Assembly (NCBI RefSeq): GCF_023566055.1
Contig: NZ_JALIQP010000003.1
Coordinates: 1 to 64,000, forward strand
Direction of reading: 5' to 3'
DNA: 64,000 nt
From: Halosolutus amylolyticus
Lineage (GTDB): Archaea; Halobacteriota; Halobacteria; Halobacteriales; Natrialbaceae
Shown: one piece after another, positions 43,562-51,862 of the stretch
How positions within the stretch are numbered: the first letter of the stretch is position 1
Layout: each line of letters opens with the position of its first letter
Position numbers and translations under genes: made by a program
Notes under the pieces: model-generated
Database searches by the model: none
Told to the model about the DNA's origin: nothing
The model's input: the letters and a program-made list of their open reading frames with translations, nothing else

Positions 43562-43837
43562 AGTTGTTCGAGGCGAAAGCCCACGACTTCAGTCGTGGGA
43601 TGAAGCCGACAACCGGCGAAACGTTGATTGTCTCGGCGTCCGTGGGTTGTGATACCGAGTCCGGGGTAAGGATACGCACTCCACGCGGAGGTAGATGAAG
43701 CCCGCTATCCCGGTCGGGGGCCGCACTGGCACGGCCCACAACCCCACCGTGCGGTGCGACGAGTGGGGAACCTCTCGAAGTCGGGGTACGGTCTGTGACC
43801 GTGGAACCCCACGACTTCAGTCGTGGGAGGATGTCAG
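43562..43837 (+). mobile_element. MITE-like IS200/IS605 derivative with two identical hairpins
   Basis: The element starts directly after TTAC (43558-43561), the target site of several IS200/IS605 elements. It ends at GGAGGATGTCA (43826-43836), and has the identical perfect palindrome CCCACGACTTCAGTCGTGGG near both ends (43580-43599 and 43808-43827). The 200 bp between them have no coding capacity for TnpA or TnpB but form further short stems, which is what a non-autonomous copy that keeps the structured 3' end would look like. The left end lies 7 bp before the start codon of the frameshifted membrane protein. Confidence 0.65.
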
Positions 43838-43871
43838 GACTCTCCCATTCTCCCTCGCGGAGGAGTTCCGC

Positions 43872-44210
43872 TCAATCTTCGGTCCACCACATGAGGTCCT
43901 CCTTTTCGGTGCCGCAGTTGGGGCATCGCTCCGGGAGTCCGCCGGCAATCTCCCCCATCTCACCGCAGCTCATGCATCGCCACATGAGGTGGGCCTCACC
44001 GAAGTCGTGCCCCGACCTGGCGTGTTCGATACTGAGCTGTTCCATGCCGTCACGCGTGGATACGAAGAACCCCCCTTTCTCGTATCCCCGTACAGTCCCG
44101 AGTAACTCTCCGTCGGTATTGTAAACGTTCTCTCCAAGAGCGACCGACTCTGCCTCTTGTGTCGCCTGTTCGTCTCCCTCTTCTTCGGGTCGTTCACCAC
44201 GTCCACTCAT
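43872..44210 (-). CDS. DUF7130-like rubredoxin-type zinc-ribbon protein
   Basis: The 112-residue protein has an acidic N-terminus, a PRC-barrel-like beta part (VALGENVYNTDGELLGTVRG, YEKGGFFVSTRDGMEQLSIE) and a C-terminal rubredoxin-like ribbon with two CxxC pairs (LMWRCMSCGEMGEIAGGLPE, then RCPNCGTEKEDLMWWTED). Four cysteines could bind iron or zinc. This fits the haloarchaeal DUF7130 family as I remember it, whose role may be in electron transfer but is not established. I used the ATG at 44210 (MSGRGERP); the frame extends further upstream. Confidence 0.85.
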   Translation of the reverse strand: MSGRGERPEEEGDEQATQEAESVALGENVYNTDGELLGTVRGYEKGGFFVSTRDGMEQLSIEHARSGHDFGEAHLMWRCMSCGEMGEIAGGLPERCPNCGTEKEDLMWWTED

Positions 44211-44716
44211 AGTATCGTACTGAAGTCGTCGAAAGCCCACGTCGCCTCCCGTCTTGTTGTTCGTGAAAACAGGCATTCGTGTAGACGACCGGGTTTGGTT
44301 GGGTGTCTGTGACGAGGCCATACCGCGGCAGGAGTCGGCACACCACTCTCACGCTTGAGCGGCTTCAGAGCAGTTGTCGATGCGTTCTGCCGTTCGATCG
44401 GTCGCCCTCACGTGGTCGATTTGAGCTCCTGCCACTGGAGTGTGCTTCACCAGTTAGGTGGGCAAAGCTGGGGCCGGAACGTGCAGTCTGCGAAGCGAAT
44501 GTTCTTGTACCGACTGGTTTTCCGGCTCTCTCTGAGACTGGAGGGGACCGAGAATCCGGTCATTGCGGACTGACGGGTGACCGTGACGGCTGACCTCGCG
44601 GACAGTTACCCCGTAGTAAGTACGGATGAGTTCAGCACGTCGGCGTCGTTTCTATAAGATGTTCTATATGAGGTTCGCACCCCGGTTATATATCGTTGGT
44701 ATGAGTATTCGTATAC
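44211..44716. other. 506-bp gap without a convincing gene
   Basis: The region has mixed composition and several interrupted frames. A 72-codon ORF at 44355-44573 and an overlapping 96-codon ORF give peptides that look like pieces of an eroded protein but match no family I know. The right end (from about 44650) is AT-rich and contains the TATA box of the small zinc-finger gene. With the MITE and the frameshifted gene nearby, the stretch looks like decayed DNA. Confidence 0.45.
44685..44694 (+). promoter_or_regulatory. TATA box of the small zinc-finger gene
   Basis: GTTATATATC is centred 27 nt before the ATG at 44717, a strong match to a leaderless haloarchaeal promoter. Confidence 0.6.
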
Positions 44717-44896
44717 ATGGCTCACGCCCCAGAACGGCCGGAAAAGTACGTTTGCACAAATTGTCAGACGATGCACGCCGGGACAGTCACCGAACGAACC
44801 GATACCGGTCCTCACTACGATGCACCTGCGGAGTGTGGCTGTTGCGGCGCAACAGAACTGGTCACTGAAGAAACCTGGCCGCATTTCAACCAATAG
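44717..44896 (+). CDS. Small zinc-finger protein (59 residues)
   Basis: The reading frame from ATG 44717 to TAG 44896 encodes 59 residues starting MAHAPERPEKYVCTNCQTMH. A CxxC pair (YVCTNCQ) and a second cysteine group (AECGCCGATELV) separated by 23 residues, with histidines in between, form a probable zinc-binding site. It resembles the very small zinc-finger proteins common in haloarchaea, some of which affect motility or biofilm formation. The strong TATA box at leaderless distance and acidic, haloarchaeal codon choice support expression. The stop is followed by about 200 bp without a gene. Confidence 0.8.
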   Translation: MAHAPERPEKYVCTNCQTMHAGTVTERTDTGPHYDAPAECGCCGATELVTEETWPHFNQ

Positions 44897-45099
44897 CTAC
44901 TCTCTCGATACGAGTCGACGAACAGCAATCGTTTCTGATATAACTGCCGACGATCGGTTCGCACACGTATTTTCCGCGAGCGTCGTGTCCGCGAAGCCGT
45001 TCCCGGGGACACCTTGCCTGCAGGAAGTACAGCCAACACTCGTAACAGTCGGTCAGAAGTTCTCGCGTACACTTGCACTATCGACGTCGATCGGGCCGG

Positions 45100-45501
45100 C
45101 TACGCTTCGAAGGCGCTCACGCGCTCCGGCCGGATCGACATGATGACACGCTCCGTCTCGATCGGGTTCTGGTACTCCTCCGCGTCGGTGTATCGCCGTG
45201 CCAGTTCGTCGATGTGCTCGCGTGCGCCCTCGGTCGTGAGTTCGTCGACCTCGCCGGTCACCGAGAGCATTCGGTAGGGGTTGTCCGGGTCGGTCATGCT
45301 GACGGCGACCCGTGGGTCGTGACGGACGTTCTTTTCCTTTCGCCGATCGCGCTCGGTGTTGACGAGCAGTCGATCGGCGTCGGGGTCGTAACCGATCCAC
45401 ACCGGCGTCACGTGCGGGGAGCCGTCGGGCAACAGGGTCGAGACGTGGGCGAACGTCTCTTTCTCGAACAGGTCCTGGAAGTCGTCCGGAATCGAGGCCA
45501 T
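45100..45501 (-). CDS. PPOX-class (pyridoxamine 5'-phosphate oxidase-like) flavin/F420 protein
   Basis: The 133-residue protein has the split-barrel fold of PNPOx-like enzymes: AHVSTLLPDGSPHVTPVWIG, DPDADRLLVNTERDRRKEKN, VRHDPRVAVSMTDPDNPYRM and SVTGEVDEL are the classic strands and loops. Small members with RRKxxNVR-type sequence usually bind F420 or FMN and reduce small organic compounds. I used the ATG at 45501 (MASIPDDF). It is a single gene, without obvious functional link to its neighbours. Confidence 0.9.
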   Translation of the reverse strand: MASIPDDFQDLFEKETFAHVSTLLPDGSPHVTPVWIGYDPDADRLLVNTERDRRKEKNVRHDPRVAVSMTDPDNPYRMLSVTGEVDELTTEGAREHIDELARRYTDAEEYQNPIETERVIMSIRPERVSAFEA

Positions 45502-45640
45502 ACCCACAGTGCTGCGCCCTGGCATAAATTCACGATGCCTTTCTATGCAACCGGGACGAACGGGCCGATCGAGTCGAATATCGGCCCCAGAGCTCCGAAT
45601 ATCGGACGTTCGGCTCTACGAGGATCGATCGACTCACAGG

Positions 45641-45720
45641 CGGACCACTGAAAGTCAGTTTCGGTGTAACCGCGACCGTCCTGCGGTTGTCCCGGTAAAC
45701 CGTTACAGCAGACCGTCTCA
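45641..45720 (-). repeat. Dispersed repeat, copy A (begins with the acyl-CoA dehydrogenase stop codon)
   Basis: Read on the minus strand, the copy begins TGAGACGGTCTGCTGTA and ends near CAGTGGTCCG. Inside is an inverted-repeat-like GC-rich core (ACCGCAGGAC and GGTCGCGGT). The first three bases are the stop codon of the acyl-CoA dehydrogenase gene. Copies B (62850-62922) and C (54907-54986) share the same order of blocks. Confidence 0.75.
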
Positions 45721-46884
45721 GTACGATCGGGGCAGGCCGAGCGTGTGTTCGGCGAGGAAGTTCCGGACCATCTCGTTGGTGATCGGGACGGTCTTGAGCA
45801 GTCGGGAGTTCTGCCAGATGTCGTAGACCTCGTAGTCCGCCGAAAACCCGTTGCCGCCGTGGGTCTGGACCGCCTGGTCGGCCGCCTTCGTCGCGGCCTC
45901 GCTCGATCGGAGTTTGGCGATGTTCGCTTCGGCGCCGGCGTCCTCGCCGTGGTCCCACTTGGAGGCCGCCTTGTAGGTCATCTCGCGGGCGCACATGAGT
46001 TCGGCGTAGGCGTCGGCGAGCGGGTGCTGGATCGCCTGGTGGCCGCCGATCTTCTGCCCGAAGACCGATCGTTCGTTCGCGTAGTCGACGGCGAGATCGA
46101 TCGCCCGGAGGCCGCCGCCGATCGCGCTGGCCGCGCCGGCGATCCGCTCGGTGTTCAGGGTGTCCCACAGGAGGTAGAGGCCGCCGTCCTCCGCGCCGAG
46201 GATGCGGTCCTCGTGGACGCGCAGGCCGTCGATGTCGACCTGGTACTGGGTCTCGAACCACGGTACCTCGACGTCGAGCGGGGTGAGCGAGATGCCGTCC
46301 TGGTCGGCGGGTTCGGGGACGAGGAACATCGAGACGCCGTGGGTCGGGTTGTCCGGGTCGAGGTCGGAGGTGCGGGCGATCAGCAGCATTTCGTCGGCGT
46401 TCTCGACGCCGCTGATCCACATCTTCTGGCCGGAGATGACGAACTCGTCGCCGTCTCGCTCTGCGGTCGTATCGATGTTGATCGTGTTCGTCCCGGCTCC
46501 GGCCTCGGTCAGGCCCATACAGAAGCGCATCTCGCCGTCGGCGATCGCCGGCAGATACTCCTCCTTCTGTTCCTCGGTGCCGTGGCGCTGAATGCTGATC
46601 CCGCCGAAGACGGGCGTGAGAACGAAGATGATCCCGCCCTGTCCGCCGCCCCGGGAGAGTTCCTCGATCACCATCGACATCTCGAGCATCCCCAGGCCGG
46701 CCCCGCCGTGCTCCTCGGGGATGGTGACGCCGAGCCAGCCGTCTCGCGCGAGGTCGGCCCAGTACTCCTCGGGGAACTGCTTCTCCTCGATGCAGGTCTT
46801 CCAGTACTCCCAGTCGTAATCGCTGGCGATGTCCCGGACGCTCTCCCGGATCAGCCCTTGTTCCTCGGTCTCGGTATAGACCAT
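45718..46884 (-). CDS. Acyl-CoA dehydrogenase
   Basis: The 388-residue flavoprotein introduces the alpha-beta double bond into an acyl-CoA. Domains in order are an N-terminal helical domain (ARDGWLGVTIPEEHGGAGLG), the middle beta domain (RFCMGLTEAGAGTNTINIDT, then GQKMWISGVENADEML) and the C-terminal helical domain (YANERSVFGQKIGGHQAIQH; AVQTHGGNGFSADYEVYDIW with the FAD-contacting glycines and nearby acidic residues). Length is normal. I used the ATG at 46884 (MVYTETEEQ). Its stop codon starts dispersed-repeat copy A. The carboxyltransferase gene is divergent, so both may belong to the same acyl-CoA pathway. Confidence 0.94.
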   Translation of the reverse strand: MVYTETEEQGLIRESVRDIASDYDWEYWKTCIEEKQFPEEYWADLARDGWLGVTIPEEHGGAGLGMLEMSMVIEELSRGGGQGGIIFVLTPVFGGISIQRHGTEEQKEEYLPAIADGEMRFCMGLTEAGAGTNTINIDTTAERDGDEFVISGQKMWISGVENADEMLLIARTSDLDPDNPTHGVSMFLVPEPADQDGISLTPLDVEVPWFETQYQVDIDGLRVHEDRILGAEDGGLYLLWDTLNTERIAGAASAIGGGLRAIDLAVDYANERSVFGQKIGGHQAIQHPLADAYAELMCAREMTYKAASKWDHGEDAGAEANIAKLRSSEAATKAADQAVQTHGGNGFSADYEVYDIWQNSRLLKTVPITNEMVRNFLAEHTLGLPRSY

Positions 46885-47004
46885 GCGTATCGATACCAAT
46901 CGATGCACACGCTTGTTACACTTTCCCACGATCGCAAACGGCAACGGCGTTCAACCGATAACGGGAGCCGAATACATTTGTCACTTGGTACCAATGGCCC
47001 GTCT

Positions 47005-47073
47005 ATGAGCAATCGACTCCGTGACGACACCCCGGACGGGCGATCCCGTATTCACGGCGGGTGGTGGCGATGA
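47005..47073 (+). CDS. Possible 22-codon leader peptide overlapping the carboxyltransferase start
   Basis: An ATG at 47005 opens a frame of 22 codons (MSNRLRDDTPDGRSRIHGGW, then WR) whose TGA overlaps the ATG at 47070 (ATGA). An AT-rich AATACATTT lies about 30 nt upstream, so this could be the first AUG of a leaderless transcript and deliver ribosomes to the carboxyltransferase start. There is no sequence similarity to support it; it may also be chance. Confidence 0.3.
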   Translation: MSNRLRDDTPDGRSRIHGGWWR

Positions 47074-48770
47074 AGATCACGGTCGACGCGGCGCCCGACG
47101 AAGAGACGGCCCGGGCGATCGCAAGCGCCCTCGCCGCCCACCTCGGCCGGGGGGTCGAACTGGTCGTCGACGGGACCGAAGAGCCCGTCGCGACCGCCGG
47201 CGACGGGGACTGGGACGACGCGGTGGTCACCGAGCGCGAACGCGAACTTCGAGCGGAAATCGAGGAGATCATCTCGGGCGGTCCCGAGCGGGGCCACGAG
47301 AAGATCGAAGAGTTAGGGAAACTGTTCGTCCGCGATCGACTGGACCTGATATTCGACGAGATCGAGTACGAGGACGGCACGTTCGCCCGCCACGACGCGG
47401 ACGGGGACCTTCCCGCCGACGGGATGATCACGGGCGTCGGGACCATACACGGCCGGACGGTTTTCTTCGCGGCGAACGATTACACCGTCAAGGCGGGCTC
47501 GCTCGGGGGGATGGGCGTCGAGAAGGAGATCCGCCTCGCCGAGCGTGCAGCCGAGGCCGGCGCGCCGATCCTCCGGCTGATCGACTCGACCGGCGCGCGC
47601 CTGAACCTGGACGATCGGGAGCCCGGCGACACCCACATGGACCGGTACCGGGGCGGACGGATGTTCTTCAACCAGTGCATCCACTCCGGGCAGGTGCCCC
47701 AGATCGGCGTCCTCTACGGCCCCGACATCGCGGGCTCGGCCTACACCCCGGTGTTCTGTGACTACCTCGTCATGGTCGAGGAGATCAGCGGGATGGCGAT
47801 CGCCAGCCCGCGCGTCGTCGAGGCCGTGACGGGCGAACAGACGACGATGCAAGGGCTCGGCGGGCCCCGCGTCCACGCGACCGAGTCCGGCAGTGCCGAC
47901 CTCGTGGTCGAGGACGAACGCGCCGCGGCCAACGCCGTGCGCGACCTCCTGACCTACCTCCCACAGCGCCACGACGCGCCGCTCCCGACTCGCGAACCCG
48001 ACTCCCCCGCGGCGAATCCGAAGGGGCTCGACGCCGTCATCCCCGACGAACCGAACGAGGGCTACGACGTTCAGGGGGTGATCGATCGACTCGTCGACGA
48101 CGGATCGTGGTTCGAACTCAAGCCGCGGTTCGCGCCGGAACTCGTCACCGGGTTCGGCCGGATCGAGGGCCGGCCGGTCGGTATCGTCGCGAACCAGCCC
48201 GCAGTCAAGAGCGGGGCGATCTTCCCCGACTCCGCGGAGAAGGGGGCCGGCTTCGTCTGGACCTGCGACGCCTTCGGGATTCCGCTGATCTACCTCTGTG
48301 ACACGCCGGGGTTCATGGTCGGCTCGCAGGTCGAACGCGAGGGCGTCCTCCAGAAGGGCCGGAAGTTCATCTACGCGACCTCGAACGCGCAGGTACCGAA
48401 GCTCTGTGTCGTCACCCGCAAGGCGTACGGTGCGGGCATCTACGCGATGGCCGGCCCCTCTTTCGACCCGGACGCCACCCTCGCGCTCCCGAGCGCCGAA
48501 ATCGCCGTGATGGGGCCCGATGCCGCGGTGAACGCGCTCTTCGCGGAGCAACTCGAGGAGATGGATCCCGAGTCGCGGCAGGCCTTCACAGAGAGCATGC
48601 GCGAGGAGTACGACAAACACATCGACGTCCGGACGCAGGCGGCGAAGATGCAGGTCGACGAACTGCTCCCGGCCGGCAACCTGCGCGACCAGCTCGCGGC
48701 GCGACTGCGCGCGCTGCGGAACAAGCGCCGGACGGAGCGCGATCGGTACCACGGGACGGTGCTGTTCTGA
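47070..48770 (+). CDS. Acyl-CoA carboxylase, carboxyltransferase subunit
   Basis: The 566-residue protein is the beta (carboxyltransferase) subunit of a biotin-dependent acyl-CoA carboxylase such as propionyl- or methylcrotonyl-CoA carboxylase. The N-terminal half has FVRDRLDLIFDE, ANDYTVKAGSLGGMGVEKEI, RLIDSTGARL and GPDIAGSAYTPVFCDYLVMV; the C-terminal half has GIVANQPAVKSGAIFPDSAE, DTPGFMVGSQVEREG and RKAYGAGIYAMAG. About 55 residues before the usual start (MKITVDAAPDEETARAIASA and beyond) resemble a small epsilon-like subunit. An upstream in-frame GTG at 47061 is possible. Biotin carboxylase is not in the window. Confidence 0.93.
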   Translation: MKITVDAAPDEETARAIASALAAHLGRGVELVVDGTEEPVATAGDGDWDDAVVTERERELRAEIEEIISGGPERGHEKIEELGKLFVRDRLDLIFDEIEYEDGTFARHDADGDLPADGMITGVGTIHGRTVFFAANDYTVKAGSLGGMGVEKEIRLAERAAEAGAPILRLIDSTGARLNLDDREPGDTHMDRYRGGRMFFNQCIHSGQVPQIGVLYGPDIAGSAYTPVFCDYLVMVEEISGMAIASPRVVEAVTGEQTTMQGLGGPRVHATESGSADLVVEDERAAANAVRDLLTYLPQRHDAPLPTREPDSPAANPKGLDAVIPDEPNEGYDVQGVIDRLVDDGSWFELKPRFAPELVTGFGRIEGRPVGIVANQPAVKSGAIFPDSAEKGAGFVWTCDAFGIPLIYLCDTPGFMVGSQVEREGVLQKGRKFIYATSNAQVPKLCVVTRKAYGAGIYAMAGPSFDPDATLALPSAEIAVMGPDAAVNALFAEQLEEMDPESRQAFTESMREEYDKHIDVRTQAAKMQVDELLPAGNLRDQLAARLRALRNKRRTERDRYHGTVLF

Positions 48771-48845
48771 TCGGCGGATCGATCGAGCGGATTCGAGGCG
48801 GTCGAATCCCCGTACTTATCACGCGTTTGAACGAACTGTCGAGCG

Positions 48846-50123
48846 ATGACGACGCCGCGACTCGTCCACGTTGCAGACCTCGAGACGATCTACGACGATC
48901 CCGAGCGAGTCGGCCGACTGGCCGGCGCGATCCGCGACCGACGTGACGATCGGACGCTCGTCGTCGGTTCCGGTGATACGACGGCGCTGGGGGCGCTCGC
49001 GTTCGTCAGCGATGAGGGGTTTGAACTCGCGCGGCCGCTGTACGAGACGATCGCACCCGACGCCGATACGCTCGGAAATCACGAGTTCGATTACGGCGTT
49101 GACCGTGCCTCCGCGTGGGCTCGGACGACGCCGGGACGCCACCTCCTCGGGAACGTCGAGGGGCTGCCGGATGACCCGACGTCGCCGAGCGCGGTCTTCG
49201 AAGTTGCGGGTACCCGCGTCGGCCTCGTCGGCGTGACAGACCCCCGAACCGACGACATTTCGGGGCTCGACCTCGACGCGACGTTCACCGATCCGGTCAG
49301 GACCGTCCGTGATGCGAGCGATCGGCTTCGCTCTCGCGGCTGCGAGTGGATCGTCGTCCTCTCACACTGCGGCTCGCTCGACGCGACGATTGCCGCGGAG
49401 ACGGACGCGGACATCGTTCTCGGGGGCCACGACCACGAGCGCGTCTGCGAGCGGATCGAGGGGACGGTCGTCGCGCGCACCGAGGGTGGTCAGGCGGGAA
49501 CGTTTCAGATCGTCCGCCTGGCCGACTCGCCCGCCGTCGAGGCCCGGACGATCGAGAGTGCGCCCAGTCACGACGGAATCGAGTCGAGCTACCGCGAGCG
49601 CTACGAGGCCACCGGACTCGCCGACTCCGTGACGACGCTGTCGGCGCCGATCGATCGCGGAACGACGGCCCGGACGGTCGCCCGCGCATATCGCGAGCGC
49701 GGAACCGCCGCCGTCGGCCTCGTCCCACGAGGGTCAGTCCGGGACGGACTCCCCGAGCGCGTCACCCGCGGCGACGTGATCGGAGTCGTCCCGTTCGGCT
49801 CGGTCCTGCACGTTCATCGCGTCGCGGGTCAAACGCTGGAAGCGATTGCCGACCGCTGCAGGGATCGCGACGACGGGACGCCGGGGACGATCGTTATGGA
49901 TTGCCCGTCCTGGTCGACCGACGGTGACGCGCTCGTCGACGGGGACCCGATCGATCCGGGCGGATCCTACCGCGTCGCCTGTATGAGCTACCTGACGGAG
50001 GTGAACCTGCTCCCCGAACTCGATTCCGAGACCCTCGCCGAGGACTGGGGTCCGCAACACGAGCACGTCCTGGCGTATCTGGCGAACGGCGGGTCCGTCG
50101 CCGACCTCGCGGGCGTCCGGTAG
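48846..50123 (+). CDS. 5'-nucleotidase/UshA-like metallophosphoesterase
   Basis: The 425-residue protein has the calcineurin-type phosphoesterase motifs in order: an N-terminal Asp (RLVHVADLE), VVGSGDTTALG with the second Asp, TLGNHEFDYGV (about 77-87), VVLSHCG and LGGHDHERV. C-terminally, a 5'-nucleotidase-C domain (TRGDVIGVVPFGSVLHVHRV) is present. The first motif lacks the usual His (D-x-Glu instead of D-x-His), as seen in a haloarchaeal subgroup. No signal peptide is visible, so it should be cytoplasmic. Nucleotides or sugar phosphates are possible substrates. It stands alone, 75 bp after the carboxyltransferase gene. Confidence 0.88.
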   Translation: MTTPRLVHVADLETIYDDPERVGRLAGAIRDRRDDRTLVVGSGDTTALGALAFVSDEGFELARPLYETIAPDADTLGNHEFDYGVDRASAWARTTPGRHLLGNVEGLPDDPTSPSAVFEVAGTRVGLVGVTDPRTDDISGLDLDATFTDPVRTVRDASDRLRSRGCEWIVVLSHCGSLDATIAAETDADIVLGGHDHERVCERIEGTVVARTEGGQAGTFQIVRLADSPAVEARTIESAPSHDGIESSYRERYEATGLADSVTTLSAPIDRGTTARTVARAYRERGTAAVGLVPRGSVRDGLPERVTRGDVIGVVPFGSVLHVHRVAGQTLEAIADRCRDRDDGTPGTIVMDCPSWSTDGDALVDGDPIDPGGSYRVACMSYLTEVNLLPELDSETLAEDWGPQHEHVLAYLANGGSVADLAGVR

Positions 50124-50155
50124 CGGGCATCGGACGAACGAGAACCTCGTGGCGA

Positions 50156-50962
50156 TCACATCGGCGTCGGCGCCAGCAGTTGCCCGCCGTCGACCGCGTA
50201 GTACGACCCGGTCACGTACGCCGCGGCCTGACTCGAGAGGAACAGCGCCACGGCGACGCAGTCGGCCGGCGTCCCGAGCCGATCGGCCGCAAGATCTTCC
50301 TCGACCACTTGCTCCGCGACCGCCTCGCCCATCACCTCCATGACGCCCTCGGTCCGGATCACGCCGGGCGCGACCGTGTTCGCCCGGATCCCGTACTGCG
50401 CCCACTCCGCGGCGACGGTCTGCATGAGGTTGTGGACGCCGGCCTTGCCCGCGCCCGAGTGGACGTGGTAGGGTGCGCCGCGGACGGAGTTCGTCGCACC
50501 CATCGAGACGATCGTGCCGCCGCCGCGATCGATCAGGTGGTCGCCGACGGCGAAGGTGCAGTTGGCGGTGCCGTCGAGGATGGTCCCGACGACGGAGCGC
50601 CAGCCGTTGGCCGACATGTCCTCGGCGGGACAGAGGAAGTTCGCGCCGGCGTTGTTGACGAGGATCGAGCAGTCGCCTAACTCGTCGAGGACGGTCTCGA
50701 GCATCGCATCGACGTCGTCGGGGTCGCGTACGTCGACCGTGGTCGCACAGGCGTCGGCCCCGCGCTCCTCGAGTTCGTCGGCGACGGGGGCGAGGTTGTC
50801 CATCGATCGGCTGGCGATCGCCACGTCCGCGCCGTGGTCGGCGTACGCGAGCGCGAGTTCCTTCCCGATCCCCGTCCCGCCACCTGTCACCAGCGCGGTT
50901 TCGCCCGCGAGCAGATCGTCGGCGAAGATTTCGGTCGTGGGTGGCGTCTCCTCGAAACTCAT
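50156..50962 (-). CDS. SDR-family oxidoreductase, 2,4-dienoyl-CoA reductase-like
   Basis: The 268-residue SDR has TALVTGGGTGIGKELALAY (about 22-40) with the nucleotide motif and NNAGANFLCPAEDMSANGW around residue 100. The usual YxxxK is replaced: HVHSGAGKAGVHNLM has Ser where Tyr is expected, followed by the conserved Lys. This substitution, the NFLCPAEDM loop and the following AVEWxxYGIRxN-like VAAEWAQYGIRANTVAPGVI are those of peroxisomal and mitochondrial 2,4-dienoyl-CoA reductases. A role on an unsaturated acyl-CoA is therefore likely. The gene overlaps the BKACE gene upstream by four bases and ends the operon. Confidence 0.9.
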   Translation of the reverse strand: MSFEETPPTTEIFADDLLAGETALVTGGGTGIGKELALAYADHGADVAIASRSMDNLAPVADELEERGADACATTVDVRDPDDVDAMLETVLDELGDCSILVNNAGANFLCPAEDMSANGWRSVVGTILDGTANCTFAVGDHLIDRGGGTIVSMGATNSVRGAPYHVHSGAGKAGVHNLMQTVAAEWAQYGIRANTVAPGVIRTEGVMEVMGEAVAEQVVEEDLAADRLGTPADCVAVALFLSSQAAAYVTGSYYAVDGGQLLAPTPM

Positions 50963-51861
50963 CCCTCGACCCCCAGGATCTCGCGCGCCTCGTCGGGGGT
51001 GGCAGGTTCGCGGCCCACCTGTGCGGCCATCTCCACGGCGTCGGCGACAAGGTCTGCGTTGCTCTCGGCCATCTCGCCGGACGGCCGGTAGAAGTTGTCC
51101 TCGAGGCCGACCCGGACGTTGCCGCCCATCGCGATCGCGGCCGAGACGAGCGGCCACTGGTCCCGGCCGATGCCGATCACCTGCCAGGTGCAGTCGTCGG
51201 GGAGTTGCCGCACCTGATGGGAGAGGTTCTCGACCGTCGCCGGAATCCCACCGAGGACGCCCATGATCAGGCTGGCGTGGAACGGCCGATCGAGGACGCC
51301 TTCCTGCAGGAGCGGCCGCGTGTTCCCGATGTGCCCGGTGTCGAAACACTCGAGTTCGGGCGTGACGCCCGCCTCGTTCATCCCCTCGAGGAGGTCCCGG
51401 ATCTCGGAAAAGGGGTTCTCGAACACCATGTCGAAGACGTAGTCCTCGCGGGACTCCGAGTACTTCGCGTAGTTCATCGAGCCCATGTTCAGTGCCGCGA
51501 TTTCGGGCCCGACGTCCTGCACGTAGTCGAGGCGTTGCTCGAGGGGCGTCTCGATCGCGCCCGTCGAGAAGTTGATCACGATGTCGGTGCGATCCCGCAC
51601 TTCATCGTAGATCTCCCGGTAGGTCTCCGTACTGAACGTCGGCGCGCCGTCGTCGGTCCGGGCGTGGATGTGCGTCACGGCGGCGCCGGCCTCCCGCGCG
51701 GCGGCGGCCTCCGCGGCGATCTCGTCGGGCGTGTAGGGGATCGCCTCACACTGGTCGCGAGTCGTCAGCGCGCCGGTCAGTGCCGCGGAGATCACCACCT
51801 TCTCGGGATCGTTGCCCTTCGTCGATTGCTGTCGGTCGTAGAAGTCGGTCTGTCCGCTCAT
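50959..51861 (-). CDS. BKACE family (beta-keto acid cleavage enzyme)
   Basis: The 300-residue TIM-barrel protein belongs to the family of 3-keto-5-aminohexanoate cleavage enzymes, which combine a beta-keto acid with acetyl-CoA to give acetoacetate and a new CoA ester. Motifs are the metal-binding THIHARTDDG, found near 63-72, the VINFSTGA strand, and the conserved VRVGLEDNFYRPSGEMAESN, found near 255-274. Substrate selectivity cannot be read from the sequence with certainty. It lies between the enoyl-CoA hydratase (1-bp gap) and the SDR (4-bp overlap), all on the minus strand, which makes a three-gene acyl-chain pathway. Confidence 0.92.
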   Translation of the reverse strand: MSGQTDFYDRQQSTKGNDPEKVVISAALTGALTTRDQCEAIPYTPDEIAAEAAAAREAGAAVTHIHARTDDGAPTFSTETYREIYDEVRDRTDIVINFSTGAIETPLEQRLDYVQDVGPEIAALNMGSMNYAKYSESREDYVFDMVFENPFSEIRDLLEGMNEAGVTPELECFDTGHIGNTRPLLQEGVLDRPFHASLIMGVLGGIPATVENLSHQVRQLPDDCTWQVIGIGRDQWPLVSAAIAMGGNVRVGLEDNFYRPSGEMAESNADLVADAVEMAAQVGREPATPDEAREILGVEG

Positions 51862-51862
51862 G

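Noticed and set aside
44303-44593. Plus-strand ORFs of 96 and 72 codons
   Set aside because: They overlap each other in different frames and show no motif; perhaps remnants, not genes.
45530-46420. 296-codon minus-strand frame inside the acyl-CoA dehydrogenase
   Set aside because: It is an arginine- and proline-rich shadow frame of the dehydrogenase gene.
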